A DNA stretch of 62,000 bases from Cristatella mucedo (GCA_009760855.2 WPIO01000040.1:892501-954500); one strand, 5' to 3'. Shown: positions 23,341 through 37,489, numbered from the stretch's first letter. The notes: a model not told the origin generated them from the letters alone. Numbers and translations are program-made.

Positions 23341-25640
23341 CATCATTGGTAAAATGCTACAACGCCACACTTGCTGACGTGCTCAATGAGATTGCACAAC
23401 TGAATAAGCAAAATGTGCGCCCTCGCCCACACGGCATGTGGTTTTCCGCAGACATTAAGCAAGCTAGTTCTACTAAGAGCAAGCTTGAGACAGCGAATAC
23501 AAGATCAGGAGTGGCCTTCCATCGTCTGGCATATGAGAACTACAGTAGATTCTACTAGTTGATCCTACAAAATGCCTAGTTTCTACAAAAATATTGCTGC
23601 ATCACAGACGCACAGTCCAAAAATCCTGGCGTCTACCATCAACTATCTCGTTAACCGCCCCCATGTCAGCACCTCACCTACCGATACTTGCGGTTACCTA
23701 GCCGATCGTTTCTCTAGCTTCATCGTCAGCCAACAATAGACAATATCAGAGTCTATCTATGGGTTGCAGCATCCCATCTGGGCTTATCTGCCTCAATTAC
23801 ATCAACACGGGACTCCTGTCTATCGACTCCGTGCACTCGAATTCGATTTCTAAATTTAAAGAGGATAAAATCTTACCTGAAATTCATCTCCCAAGCAAAT
23901 AAGACTGCTAGTTCTCTAGACCCTATTCCCACTGTCAACTTCTACGATGCTTAGATCTACGGCTGCCTTGCACAACTAACACAATAAATATGCCCTTAGC
24001 CTCAGGTCTTGTCCATTCACTTTTCAAATAACTGTTATTAGGTCACTAATTAAAATGTAATTCTAGACCAAGACGATTTGAGCAGCTTCCGTCCAGTGCC
24101 CTTCCTCTGTTCTTATCAAAGATACAGGAACAAGTTGAGGCAGACCAAAGTAACTCTAATATTGAGACCTCAAGCCTAGCAATCAGGTTTCAGTCTAGGT
24201 TTAATTACTCCACAGAGTCAGCATTGCTTAGGGTGTATATCGGCCTTCTCATGAATGCAGACTTGTGTTAAGTCTATATACTTGTTCCGCATGATGTTTC
24301 GGCAGCTTTCAATACTACTTATCACAAAGTCCTTCTTGAGCGTTTTGAACCTCAACTGGCCATCGCTAGCACTGCACTGCAGTGTTTCAGGTCCTATCTC
24401 AGTGAGAGCCTACAGACTGTTGGTCCTATCTCAGTGAGAGCCTACAGACTGTTGGTCCTATCTCAGTGAAAGCCTATAGACTATTGGTGTGAATGGAGGA
24501 CGATCATCCGAGGAACCTCTGAAATATGGGGTTCCTCGCGGCACTGTGCTTAGTCCAGTTTTTTCACTGGTTTATACTCCTCTTCTTGCCGATGTGATTG
24601 CCGAGCACAGTCTAAGCTTTCGCTCTATTTGGATGACGCACTCAGTTGTAACCTTTGCTTTTATCCCTCCCAGCCCTCGAGCACGTTAAATTTTCTCAAA
24701 TCTCTTGCTGCATGTACTAATTACATCTGCGCATGGATGGCATTAAACTTTCTTAAATTGAATGAAGACAAAACCATCTTACTGGTTATTGGCAAACCAA
24801 ATGCGATTCAGAAATTGGAAACATAACGCTCAAAATTGGCTCTTCCAGCATATCTCCTGTTAAATCTGCACGAAATCTAGGTATCCTGTTCTACTATGAC
24901 CTTTCATTAAACGACCACATCAGCTCCACTGTCAAGTCTGCCTACTTTCAGCAACATAACATTGCTAAAACTCGAGCTTGCTTAGACAAAGAGACTACAT
25001 CAAAACTGGTCCGTGCATGGGTGACATCCCGTCTCGACATCTGTAACTCACTCCTTGCTGGTCTACGTTCCTGTGCAATCAGGTGCTGGCAGTTGATGCA
25101 GAACTCTGCAACTACGCTTGTCTGTCTTGAGCTTCGCAGTTACCATATAACATCACTCCTCGCAGACCTGCACTGGCTCCCAATCAAGCAGGGTATCGAC
25201 TTAAGGTTCTGTCACTTTCTTGTAGGTCCTTTCATTCTGTGGCCCCAGCTAACCTATCAGTACTACTCCGCCACAAGCGAAGAATCGTAACCCGCTGTTC
25301 TGACTTGAATCTTTTAGCCATACCTCGGAAGAACTTCAACACCGTTGGAGACCATGCCTTTAGTTCATATGCTCTCAAAGCCTGGATCTTACTACCGATG
25401 CACACAACAACGTTTCCTGACATGACGACATTTAAAAACCAACTTAAAACGCAGCTAGCTGTTACGGAATTTGATGGATCTTTGTGATTTGTCTTTCGCG
25501 AGTATGTACTTGATTGCACTGTGCCTGCTGCTTGCGAATTTTACCACCAATCATTTGGTAATGCTTTCTACGCCGCATCTTTAAAGTGCCTTGAGATATA
25601 TTCAATACTCTTAGGTCGCTATACAAATGTAATACTATTA
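23340..25640 (+). mobile_element. CR1/L2-like LINE, interior to 3' end, degenerate
   Basis: The longest LINE in the gene's introns, opposite in orientation to the gene. Visible pieces in order: linker (about 23340-24000), RT motif A remnant (SAAFNTTYHKVLLERF across 24299-24345), GVPRGTVLSPVFSLVYTPLL near 24530, catalytic YLDDALS-like block near 24630, FLKLNEDKTILLVIG near 24760, RLDICNSLLAGL near 25030, the NFNTVGDHAFSSYALKAW tail near 25340, and a TTAAAGTGCCTTGAGATA...(ATT) 3' end. Multiple frameshifts and a 37-bp triplication at about 24389-24490 show it is dead. Confidence 0.85.
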
Positions 25641-25836
25641 TTATTACTACCCCTTACATGCTATTCTGGGCAAAATCGACTCGAACAGTGTGTCACTTTC
25701 TAGCTCGATAGCCTCACGGATCTGAATTTTAGCTATTTCTGCACGCTTACTTTTTTCCGGCACAAGCGTAGGCATGCATTGCACTTGTAATCAATCACCG
25801 TTGCCCAATTGTAAGTAGTTGAAGTTTGCAACTCAC

Positions 25837-25939
25837 CTGAAATGCTTCCAACGTTGTTGTAATGAGTCTGTATAAGAATGTATTGTGGTCCAAATGTTCC
25901 TCCGAAGGGCAAACCAGCTTCGTTAGGAAGAACGTAATC
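25837..25939 (-). CDS. Exon 6 of MOXD1-like gene (CuH His)
   Basis: Acceptor TGGTTCATAG, donor GTGAGT, 103 bp, phase 0 in and 1 out. It reads DYVLPNEAGLPFGGTFGPQY and then ILIQTHYNNVGSIS. The P...GLP.GG and HYNN blocks are family signatures; this His is the third ligand of the electron-transfer copper (CuH). The exon is too short to appear as a long frame. Confidence 0.93.
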
Positions 25940-25944
25940 CTATG

Positions 25945-26905
25945 AACCAGGTTGAAAACAAAGGAAGCAGCTGGATTTAAAGCCCACAGGAAATGTAGCT
26001 AAATTGCTAGTGCTGAGTAGACATAGTTCTCAAAGAATTACGAGCTCCGAAGTGGAACACTGCTAGCTTCGTTAGTTCTCTCTGCGAACTTGTTTTCGAT
26101 AAACAAACTTCCAACCTTCGTCTGCGTTTCGTAAATTAGACTGTATTTAGTAAATTAGGGGTAAACGTTGAGCTAACTATGCAAACCGCAATGTCTCGCG
26201 ATCATGAACATCAGCAATAATGATTTACGATCCAAATGAATTGTAGAATATTATATATAAAGCTATACTTTGGGTTCAGATCTGTTGTTGAATTCATTTC
26301 GCATGTACAGAAAAGTCATGAAAACAGCTTGGCTTGAATTAAGTATACACCCAGTCAAATCGTCTAAGGTTTGTGAGTTCATTGTATTTTTCAGGTCGCC
26401 TGTTTACGAAATCGATGCGGTGAATGCTCATGGACTTTTTGTGAAAGAATGTTGCTGTCTTCAAATAAAATCCCTGGTTTCACGGTGACTATGCTAAAGC
26501 AGTTTGTTAGTTTTATGGCATGCAAACTCAGGTTTGCGGCATAAATATTTTTTTTAATCGAAAGTTAAAACTGCTCCTGAGCAGCTGGCCTCGTGCGGTA
26601 CGAGCATGCAGGGAAAAATGCTTTGAGCTCTGAGCTTCGCTCGGCTGATTAAGAGGACATGAGGAACGCGCTTTGCGCATGGGCATGGTTGGTGGGCTTT
26701 TTTGACCGAGTTCCACTAGAGTATTCCGCTGCAGATGCAATTGAGTTTCCGTTCGTCCCTAGCACGCTCTAGCTTGGCGGGAAGAATCGATCTGACTTCC
26801 GAGTTGCTGAAAAATACGCGGCGAGCACGGTGCCGAGCGAACGGCGGAAGCGAACGGGCGGGGCAAGGCCGCAAACGAGCCAAGCAAACGAGCCGACCGG
26901 TCGTT
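25945..26905. other. Intron 5
   Basis: No element recognised. Frames 26270-26488 and 26528-26740 have no domain. Confidence 0.6.
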
Positions 26906-26911
26906 ACTCAC

Positions 26912-27091
26912 CCCGCCACCGATTGCCCACATGCCTAGAAGAGAGAGGCAAGTGACGCTATTGCCACCGCCTTCGGCTGGATCGCCGACGCCGCATTTAT
27001 AGCTGGAAAAGTTGGTGTTGACAGAGTCGCAACCATAAACGAGCATGTGATGCACTAGATCCGTGTTGTTTGCCCATATTACAGGCTCTTG
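26912..27091 (-). CDS. Exon 5 of MOXD1-like gene (CuH His-His)
   Basis: Acceptor CTCTCTTGCAG, donor GTGAGT, 180 bp, phase 0 to 0. It starts QEPVIWANNTDLVHHMLVYG. The HH pair is the CuH-binding dyad conserved through DBH, MOXD1 and PHM. The exon continues with Cys-rich sequence and ends LGMWAIGGG, equivalent to the W.xGG motif. Gly-rich GDPAEGGGNS replaces a variable loop. Confidence 0.95.
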
Positions 27092-27099
27092 CTGCAAGA

Positions 27100-27685
27100 G
27101 AGAGTGAAACCACAAGTGCGGACAATGCATGGCAATCAAGAAGCATTTCAGCGGAGCCTCAAAACGCTGCTACCTTCTTGGAAAGACTTGCTGTGACTTC
27201 ATTGCAGCTGCAACTGCAAAGCTCGAGAAATTCGACGAATATCTCTAATAATTATTTGATTTTTTATTATTAATAATTATTATTACTATTGTAAATAATT
27301 ATAGGCATCCATTTGATTACTTGAGTTTCAAATATAAATAAAATAGCCAGTCCGAAATCCAAAAATCCAATACAAAAACTATCCTTGCTCTGAGAAGCGA
27401 GACAGTGCTAAATCTTAAATGGACTTATTTTTTAAAACGGTGTAGGTATAGCGTTAGTCAAAGGTTTGGTAACAATCAAAAACCTCTTACTTTGTCTAAA
27501 ACCATTTTATATAACCGCACAAATAAATTATTTAATCACTGAGACATTGCATGGTTCAGTCTTTGACGTTTTTACCTTAATTGTGGATCACTAGTTGAAG
27601 TCAACGAGTTATGGTATTCATTAGCTGCTCTGATTATAATATATATATAACATATATTATATATAATATATAGTATATATACATG

Positions 27686-27780
<95 letters not shown>

Positions 27781-28700
27781 AATATCACGCTTACGAAGTA
27801 TTTTCTTCCATTGATAATTTGCAGCGATATAAATAAAATCAATATAGGCGGAGGATAATAGCATCACGATTCTTTACACGTTTAAATTCAATATACGTTC
27901 TGTCTGAAGGTCGTAATGCCCTAAAAAGGTGGCATTCCTGATTGGTTTCGTATGTACTTTAATCTAGCTTGCCTGCCTTTCAGATCCCGGACAGCCGTGC
28001 TAACCATCACTGCCATGACTTGCCACAATCGACGGGCCACAGAGTAGTCTCTGTGCGTGCGTGGCAACAGCCTCGAGTGAAACCCGCTGGCGAGCTCCGG
28101 CAAGGTTCTGAAGCTATCATTGCACGTCAGATTGGGTCACGTCATGAAGCAACTTGTCACAGCTCGGGACTATGAGTCTGTAGTCTACGGAGACCGTCAA
28201 AACTCCTTGGCTTTCGAACTTTCGAGGCTTTGAGTTCAAGGCTTCTGCCTCGATCGTGTTTGGTCAAAGCGCTGCCTTGGTTGGTAGGGTCACGATAAAG
28301 AAAAAGAGAGTCGATCGTAAATATTTGGCCAAGAAGCTCTCTTGTAAGGACAACAAAGCAGCTCGAAGTGGAGCTCTTGGAGATCAGCCGTGCGGCTCGG
28401 GGTCTCCTAGGCTCGTCACATCCTGTAAAAATATGCAGAGCTGCTGAAGTAGTGCTATAGTAATGCAGTAATGCATAATGTAAGGAAGTAGTGCGTAGTG
28501 CTGAAGTGCAGTGCTGCCAATTGGGCACATCTCGCTGCGTTCTCGCAAAAAAGAAAATATTAGCCATTTCCAACGGAAATTTGTAGCGATAGCTGCTTAG
28601 GCTGTCTATTATAGCTTTACGCATAATTGAGGCTTTATGGTGGCAGCTCGCAGCCGTTTTAGTTATGCCACCTCTGTTCTGTCAGGGTACTAAAAAAAAT
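27100..28700. other. Part of intron 4
   Basis: Contains a long TA microsatellite at about 27640-27778. The frame at 28157-28624 on the minus strand (155 residues) has no recognised domain or splice context. Confidence 0.6.
27640..27778. repeat. (TA)n microsatellite
   Basis: Nearly pure TA/AT for about 140 bp. It encodes the artefactual YIYIY frame on the minus strand. Confidence 0.95.
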
Positions 28701-28701
28701 C

Positions 28702-28868
28702 CTAGCTGATTAAACAGCCTCTTTTTGTATAGCGACAGAAGAGCCTTTACGGCTATCACCACCGCTTGCAGTGGCGATAAAGGATCGCCCACCACAGGAA
28801 TCAAACCCACAACCTCGGGACCGAGGTCGTGAAAGCAACCGCCTTACCTAGTGCGCCATCACGGCTAG
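28702..28868 (-). mobile_element. SINE-B, full length
   Basis: Clean minus-oriented copy in intron 4. Box A-like GGCGCACTAGGTAAGGCGG near 28855, box B-like GTGGGTTTGATTCC near 28800, then GCGATCCTTTATCGCCACTG, GGCTCTTCTGTCGCTATACA and the AGGCTGTTTAATCAGCTAGG end. It has the same orientation as the gene. Confidence 0.9.
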
Positions 28869-29041
28869 AGTAATGAGCGAAATCAGAGGTTGAATACCTG
28901 AAAGAACACTTCGCAGCACAATTTGAGACCCTGGGCATTTTATTTCTTTGAATTAATTTCCATTTTTCATATCTATATCTCTCATATCTTAGATTATACG
29001 GTTCTGCTCGAGGAAAGCCATTCAAAGATTTCAGCACCTAC

Positions 29042-29125
29042 CGCAACGATGTGGCTCTTGTTGGAGAAAGTGGGCAGCTTGACCAGAGAGCACCAGTAGG
29101 TCGTCGGTTCGGCCGGGACTGTTAT
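29042..29125 (-). CDS. Exon 4 of MOXD1-like gene
   Basis: Acceptor CTGAGCACAG, donor GTAGGT, 84 bp, phase 0 to 0. It reads ITVPAEPTTYWCSLVKLPTF then SNKSHIVA. P...TTYWC..VKLP is the classical start of the first copper monooxygenase domain, and SHIV stands where many relatives have HHII. It is separated from exon 3 by an intron of only about 101 bp. Confidence 0.92.
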
Positions 29126-29226
29126 CTGTGCTCAGAGGGATAAATGCAGTCGGTTGATTTGTCGGCAACTGGCCGCCGATGACTGCGTGAACTCATGCAT
29201 GTTGTGCCGAGATCGCGAATGCTTAC

Positions 29227-29394
29227 CACTGCAGGTATCGGGTCAATAGCAAATAGGTCATCTTCGGCTGGTATAGACTTTTTCGGTTCTAGTAGATACA
29301 TGCTGTGCACGCCACGATTGTCAGACCCGTGATATTCTGGTGATTCCTTCGAGCCAAGATTGCCCAAAGCATATATTACCTTTGTTGTGTAAGG
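29227..29394 (-). CDS. Exon 3 of MOXD1-like gene (end of DOMON)
   Basis: Acceptor TTAATTGCAG, donor GTAAGC, 168 bp, phase 0 to 0. It reads PYTTKVIYALGNLGSKESPE then YHGSDNRGVHSMYLLEPKKS. T.VIYA.G and the YHG..RGV.S..LL pattern mark the end of DOMON and the linker to the copper domain in DBH/MOXD1 proteins. Confidence 0.92.
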
Positions 29395-29892
29395 CTGCAA
29401 TTAAAACCAATTTCGCAACGACTAGCTAGCCTGGCTAGCTGCTAACCCATGCAAGCTGACCATGTGCTTTCTCATACAGCGTAGTAAATTAGCTATGGAT
29501 GTTCGCTTAAGCAACTGGAACTGTTCCGTCCGCAATAAATTGAAATATGTCCATTTTAAGTGCTTGTAAATACGTACTTGGACATGTCTTTCTTAAAGAA
29601 TTTAACACTTGCTAAGTCAAGCATGCAGCACTAGCTGACCTTTGGTTGCGCATTTTGCCAAAAATACATTTCGCTGCATAAATAAAGCGTTGGAAACTGT
29701 TTAATAAATAAAAATAACATTGTTTTAGTTAAACATGTAATAGCTAAATTAGTTGTTAACGGAATTTCTTACTACTAAAAGCTCATTCATTCATTCAGCT
29801 CATTCCATTACTATTACTGTCGAATCTGTATCGATGGCTTTGAGTATTTCACGTTAGATAATTCATTTGTGGCTTATTTAATATAAGGATAG

Positions 29893-29957
29893 TAATAATA
29901 ATACATTTTTATAACGCCCTTAGAGAGCTTAATCTCTTTCTAGGCACTTTATGATTT
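29893..29957 (-). mobile_element. LINE-B 3' tail remnant
   Basis: The minus strand reads AAAGTGCCTAGAAAGAGATT, AAGCTCTCTAAGGGCGTTAT, then a TATTATTATTACTAT tail: only the last 65 bp of the LINE-B 3' end. Confidence 0.75.
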
Positions 29958-29959
29958 TA

Positions 29960-30290
29960 CTTAGTGATCTACTTATATAAACTACATATCTTCTACCTAT
30001 AATCTATTTAAAATCTATCTCTAATTTACTCATAATGCAGTTGTAATATATGCATAATCTACTAATAATCTACCTATAAATATAACCTATTCATAATCTA
30101 CCTAAAATCTACTCATAATTTATTCATAATCTACTATACTTAATTTATAATCAACTCATAATCTACCTATATGTATAAACTACTTATAATCTACCTATAA
30201 TCTAGTCATAATCTACCTCAAATCTACATATTTTTTACTTATATTTTATTAATACTGAACTTGTAATCTACTCATAAATATATATATTAC
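29960..30290 (+). repeat. ATAATCTACCTA minisatellite
   Basis: About 20 degenerate copies of TAATCTACYTAY/CATAATCTACC, period about 12-14 bp, occasionally interrupted by TATAAA or ATTTA. It lies in intron 2, immediately next to the LINE-B tail. Confidence 0.85.
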
Positions 30291-30299
30291 AACTTCACT

Positions 30300-31590
30300 A
30301 TAAATAGATGATGACTATATCAGAGGTAGATGATAATTAGTTCATATGAATGTGTTTATACATATTATGTTTTGTATATGTTTGCGCTTACACTTTATCC
30401 TGTAAGTAAGGGAAAATCATAGTTTTGATGAGATTGAATCGTGCACGCTTCTTTAGGTTTCATATATATATATATTGCGTTTATTTGTGTGTGTGTTCCT
30501 ATATTTACAGGGTTATTGGCTAAAAAGTGTTGCCCCTAAGTAAAATCCTTCAATCTCCTTGCTGTCGCTTTAGAAAGTCTCGTCGTAGTCCAATCCTGAG
30601 GGGTAATTTCTCTTTCGGACTACACAAACTGAATACCTACCGATAGAGGACTTTCTTTAGAGCATTGAGTTGTTGCCAATTTGCCAATCAATCTGTCTGT
30701 TTATGATCGTGTCATATCTCAGGGCCGCGACCCATGACCTCAGGATTCTGGACAAGTGACCGCGGTTGCTAGCTCTGAAGCAGTGCCACACCGCACGATG
30801 TTGACCATTTCACTATCGTTTATGCACGACGGCTTAACCCTTTTTATACATAATACATTCTTGCATGACCTTTACGAGACTGGATTAATTTTGGCATAAA
30901 AAACTAACCATTTATAGCCAGCATGTCATCCATGTTAATGCAATTTATCTTTCTACCTATAGCTAGCTTCTGTTTCCTCATAAAGGGCTGGCTTGTCACA
31001 AAAATGCAATCCTCTGACTCTGTAGTGTTTAGCTTGCCAAGGCCAAGGCCGCAGTCGGTCACTGACAGCTGCTAGCTGCGTCACGTCAACACAAGTCGTT
31101 ATAAGCATATTTTCATCCCTAGCGTGTCCTATCATGACTGTACCTTTTGAAGTTTATACGAGTGGCTAAAGAATATGGATCTAGAGTAAACTACTTTAAA
31201 ACCAAAAATACTAAAATCATGGTAATAAATGAAGTTTAAATAAGTCTAATAGAATGCAGGTAACAATTGAATACTAATTAGAACTTTTACGACGGAGGTG
31301 CTTGCTTCTAACTTATTTTAACCTCCACTTTCGTGGCTACATCGATTCTGCTTACGCTCCTTGATCCTATCAGCACCTTCCCCGTAATGTTTAGAGCACG
31401 CCCCCATAAAATCGTCGCTCGCACTCAACAGTAGCCTTCCAATATAACATTCCATCAACTTGAGGTATGTGCGATACCATAAGCCAGTTGAAGCCTGCAG
31501 ATCGCACCTAGCGGCATGTACCGATTACTTTAGCTTTGACAAAGTCTACTCGGATATACACAGTGACGCGGAGCGTCATTGATCCCACCC
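30300..31590. other. Part of intron 2
   Basis: No gene or recognised element; unremarkable AT-rich sequence. Confidence 0.6.
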
Positions 31591-31594
31591 GTAC

Positions 31595-31741
31595 CGTTAT
31601 AACAGCGTCTTCGCTGTCGCATGTGTCAAGAAGTCTGGTGAAGCTGACGATCAGTTGTCCGTCCTTGCGCCGGCCTGAAATTAGCTTGTAGTCCTGCTTT
31701 TGGTCGAGCACAGGGAGAGCTTCGGCGACAGCGTGCCTGTC
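31595..31741 (-). CDS. Exon 2 of MOXD1-like gene (DOMON)
   Basis: Acceptor TTGTGACGCAG, donor GTACGG, 147 bp, phase 0 to 0. It reads DRHAVAEALPVLDQKQDYKL then ISGRRKDGQLIVSFTRLLDT CDSEDAVIT. DRHA, the P..D..QDY.L..G block, and F.R.L.TCD..D are DOMON signatures. Confidence 0.93.
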
Positions 31742-31759
31742 CTGCGTCACAATTTACAG

Positions 31760-32439
31760 CGGAAGATAATCAATGAGCAGATCATCAATGAGCTTCGTTC
31801 GGCATGGATAAGTGTAGTGACATGTATTATAGGAAGGTCAGCTAAGACACCGCACACTCGATCATTTCAATGCTGAGCAATATATGTGTCACTGTCATCA
31901 GGCTTTCATTCGTTTTATTGACCAGCTCCTACTTAGATTATTACTCAACGCAGGCCAAGAAGCGGGCCAGAGACCACAAAGAAAATGTGACCGTTCAGAT
32001 TCCATGAGGTGCTCCTTGCAACAATGTTTAGTGTTTCGAACCTGAGGTGGTGGATGGTCACGTGGTATCGCTTAGATAAGTACTATCGAGTACAATCTTG
32101 TCTCTTAGTACCAAGCTATTCCCTAATCGATAATAAATTCTTTGTCTACAAGTATGCTATTATTCACTAAAAAACTGCTTATACGATAAGGACTGCTGTC
32201 AACTTGAAATTACCCCGCGTTCGATGACAAAATTGACATACTAGCGTATTTTGGGTCAGATGTATTCATAAATGGCAGCACGTGAATTAAAACTATCGTT
32301 TATTCACTCTAAAGTCGCGCCAAAATGACCACGTAATGCTGCACATATATGATTAGATGATCTATATTTGAGATAAATACTCCAAATTTATTTCTCGATG
32401 GAGCCCCTAAACATCTTCTCCCGCATCACAGTTTAATTA

Positions 32440-32440
<1 letters not shown>
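31760..32440. other. Part of intron 1
   Basis: Nothing recognised. Confidence 0.55.
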
Positions 32441-33285
<845 letters not shown>

Positions 33286-33799
33286 GAGCTTAAATTTTTC
33301 TTCTCATGTGAGGTGGCTTTGGAGTAAGTGAAAACCTGGATATTTCTCGTCGATTACATCGGCCGGAGAATAATAATAAATTTGAAAATGGAGTGAGCCA
33401 AGCACAGAGCATTAGACTATCCTGTACTTTCGACCGTCCATGAAAGAATGCTGCCCACTAACATCCATACTCTAGAGTATCCCACTGAGATAGGCCTCGG
33501 CAAGATGATAGGCTATCAAGGAGTTCTTGATCAACCGCAAAATTAAGATTAATTAAATTAAATTATTAATTAAAATAATTTTTAAAAAAATAAAGCAGGG
33601 AGACTTTATTTTGGCTTTGATTCCTTAGAGGGTCGTCATACAACCGGTGCAACCGGACCCCGAGTCTGCGGAGTGATAAAATCCAAACTGGAAACTGGAA
33701 CTCCCTCGCAAGGTTTGAAGTTTTGTTGGAATAGCTTATCCGGTCTGCCAATACGTATTCTGGTCTCTTTGAATCAACTGGCAGAGTAGGAAGGCTGGG

Positions 33800-33985
33800 C
33801 GGAAGCGGAAGCTGCTGGAGCTGCTCCCGTCGGTAAGTTGCCTTCATGCTCGGTCCCGAGGTCGTGGGCTCGAATCCTGCGGTGGGCAACGCTTTATTGC
33901 CACTGCAAGCAAGCGCTGGCGATAGCCGTAAGGGCTCTTCTGTCGCTTTACAAAAGAGGCTGTTTAGTCAGCTAGTATTTGTTTT
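33800..33985 (+). mobile_element. SINE-B copy
   Basis: Box B-like GGTCGTGGGCTCGAATCCTG at about 33862, then GGGCAACGCTTTATTGCCAC, GCGATAGCCGTAAGGGCTCT and AGAGGCTGTTTAGTCAGCTA. The 5' box A part is diverged. It lies in intron 1, opposite to the host gene. Confidence 0.85.
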
Positions 33986-33999
33986 TACTTCCGTTGATC

Positions 34000-34950
34000 C
34001 TCTCGGACTTTCGACCAAACGTGCAGCCGAAACGTTGTCAGCTGCAAAGGCTTGATGGCTAATTTTGCCGGCACTGCCTATACTAATTGGCAGTAGTCCG
34101 GCCTTGACATATATATATATCCAGGGACATGATGCTAGAAGCTGTGTAATAAAGCCAAGACGCGATCTTAAAAATGATTCAATGCTCGATTTTAGGCCAG
34201 ATGGGCGCAGACAGAAGTGGTTGTGGTGGTAGCTGCGCCCTCTACCGCGGCTAGACGCGCTGCTAAGTTGCGTGACAGTTGAAAGCAAGTGAGGGCATAA
34301 GATGGGGATCCTGCATAAAAAAGAATAGCAAAGAGTCTTCGTGCTATATATGACAAGTGTGAAGACTTTTTTGGATGACTCACTCGTGTGCCAAAGAAAA
34401 TCTGGATTTCGGCTAAAAGATGTTCCTCGGCTAAAATTCGGTTGAATTGACGAGGAGGTTAGCTTAATTAATGCTGGGTCTTTGATTTAACAACACGCTC
34501 AAATTAAGGGTGGACATCGCACGAGTGTTTCTAGCTGCACTGATCTAGGCGCTGAGAGATCTTCGAACTTGAAGCTGTCGCTCGCTGTTTGGTTTTTGAT
34601 TATATTCTTTTATTTCTGTTTTTCTATTTTATTATTATATTTCCTTTTTCCATCATAAATTAGTTCACCGGCGGTGAACTGATATATGATAGAAAATATA
34701 TGAGATATTATAAAATAATATAAAACATTTCATATATTATTTCATCGAAGCTTCGGGAAATTGATTACTTCCTAGTATTGTATCTCTGTGGTGTGTGAAT
34801 GCTGTCGATGCTGCTAGAAAGTTGCATGACTCGGACGAAGAGAAATCCAAACAACAAGAGTTTCCGAATAGATTGTGGTAAATGCATCATATTTTCCAAA
34901 TCGATAGTTGTAATATTACCGTCAGTTATGGAAAACGGGACCGTGTACTC
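34000..34950. other. Part of intron 1, adjacent to exon 1
   Basis: No gene supported. The frame at 34192-34383 (minus) has no known domain. Confidence 0.55.
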
Positions 34951-34952
34951 AC

Positions 34953-35216
34953 TTGAAGCACAACATTGCCGTTGGCGTCGACGTAAGACATGACTATGTC
35001 CGAACCAACCATACCTCCATTAGGCGAAAATCCAAGTCCAATCCAGCCTGATGTTTTCGCCGTTAGTGTAAAGTTGATGGCATTTGAGCTAGAAACCCAA
35101 TCCAATCGATATTGGCAGCTGGAATCTAATGAATAAATAGCGCGTGCAGTTTTCCATAATCCAAATAGTGGCACGCAAGAGCTGGAGTAAGTAAAGCATT
35201 TTATAAAGCAGCTCAT
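34953..35216 (-). CDS. Exon 1 (DOMON start) of MOXD1-like gene
   Basis: Donor GTGAGT after codon LQ (phase 0). The domain part reads SSCQYRLDWVSSSNAINFTL then TAKTSGWIGLGFSPNGGMVG SDIVMSYVDANGNVVLQ, a typical DOMON beginning. Start choice is open. The frame is open upstream to an ATG at 35214-35216, giving a 30-residue N-terminus (MSCFIKCFTYSSSCVPLFGL W..) that could be a weak signal peptide ending at ARA. Alternatively an acceptor TTCATTAG at 35126 would make this an internal exon of 173 bp with the signal peptide on an exon not found. DOMON content is certain; the start is not. Confidence 0.8.
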
Positions 35217-35229
35217 AAAACGGCTTACA

Positions 35230-36735
<1,506 letters not shown>

Positions 36736-36739
36736 TAAT

Positions 36740-36880
36740 AATTCATTTGTATAGCGCCCCAAGAGAACTAAATCTCTATCCAGGCGCTTCACATATGCCT
36801 CAGGGCTCGAGCCCACGACCTCAGCCAGACCTTAGTCGGGGCGAGCACCCTAACCGGTGGACCAACCCAGCTCGGCAAAA
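36740..36880 (-). mobile_element. SINE-A, full length, with (ATT)n tail
   Basis: The minus strand reads GAGCTGGGTTGGTCCACCGG, TTAGGGTGCTCGCCCC (box A), GAGGTCGTGGGCTCGAGCCC (box B), GAAGCGCCTGGATAGAGATT, TAGTTCTCTTGGGGCGCTAT and ACAAATGAATTATTATTATT. The 3' end is the clearest match to the LINE-B tail. Confidence 0.93.
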
Positions 36881-37309
36881 CGTGCGGTAGCTGTAAATGT
36901 TGGTTTGTCCGCTTGGCAACGAGTGCGGTGCCGGATAAGTGCCAGTCGACTACTGCAAGCAAATGTCTCTCAGTACGAGCAAGCCGAGATGGCCGTCGGT
37001 GGGCATCGCTCGTCAGGGCTAAGCGTCGCGTTCGCCGAACAGCCGGATGCAGCAGCAGCTTTGCTTAGGGAATGCGACGGATGCTGTTAAGGGGGTAGGG
37101 GGAACTGACGGCCAACCTGGACTAAGTACTTAGCGACAGCTGAGCTTGAGGCTCAGCTGGCGCTAATCGTCAAACGCCGTCGAGAGCTCGGTCAAGTCGA
37201 ATCGAGGGAGATCCGTTAATGAATTCGATTAGCTAGCTATCCGGTCGGTGTCAAATTTCATGCGCAGCTGTGCTAACAGCAACAGCATCATGTGCGCGAG
37301 CCATCACCT

Positions 37310-37442
37310 TCATGCTGGTTTGGTCTAGCGGTTAAGGTGCTCGCCCAGACGGTCTGAGGTCGTGGGCTCGAGCCCTGAGGCATATGTGAAGCACCTGAAT
37401 AGAGACTAAGTTCTCTTGGGGTGCTATATACATGAATTATAT
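37310..37442 (+). mobile_element. SINE-A, full length
   Basis: Box A-like TGGTCTAGCGGTTAAGGTGC, box B GAGGTCGTGGGCTCGAGCCC, then GAAGCACCTGAATAGAGACT, AAGTTCTCTTGGGGTGCTAT and ATACATGAATTAT. Confidence 0.93.
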
Positions 37443-37489
37443 GCTGCGGCGGCCATGCTTATACAGAGCCAAGTTCTTTCGCTGACGCA

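Noticed and set aside
28898-28930. 33-bp mini-exon (GLKLCCEVFFQ) for the monooxygenase gene
   Set aside because: Splice sites and phase fit, but the true YWC-bearing exon was found at 29042-29125 and matches the family far better.
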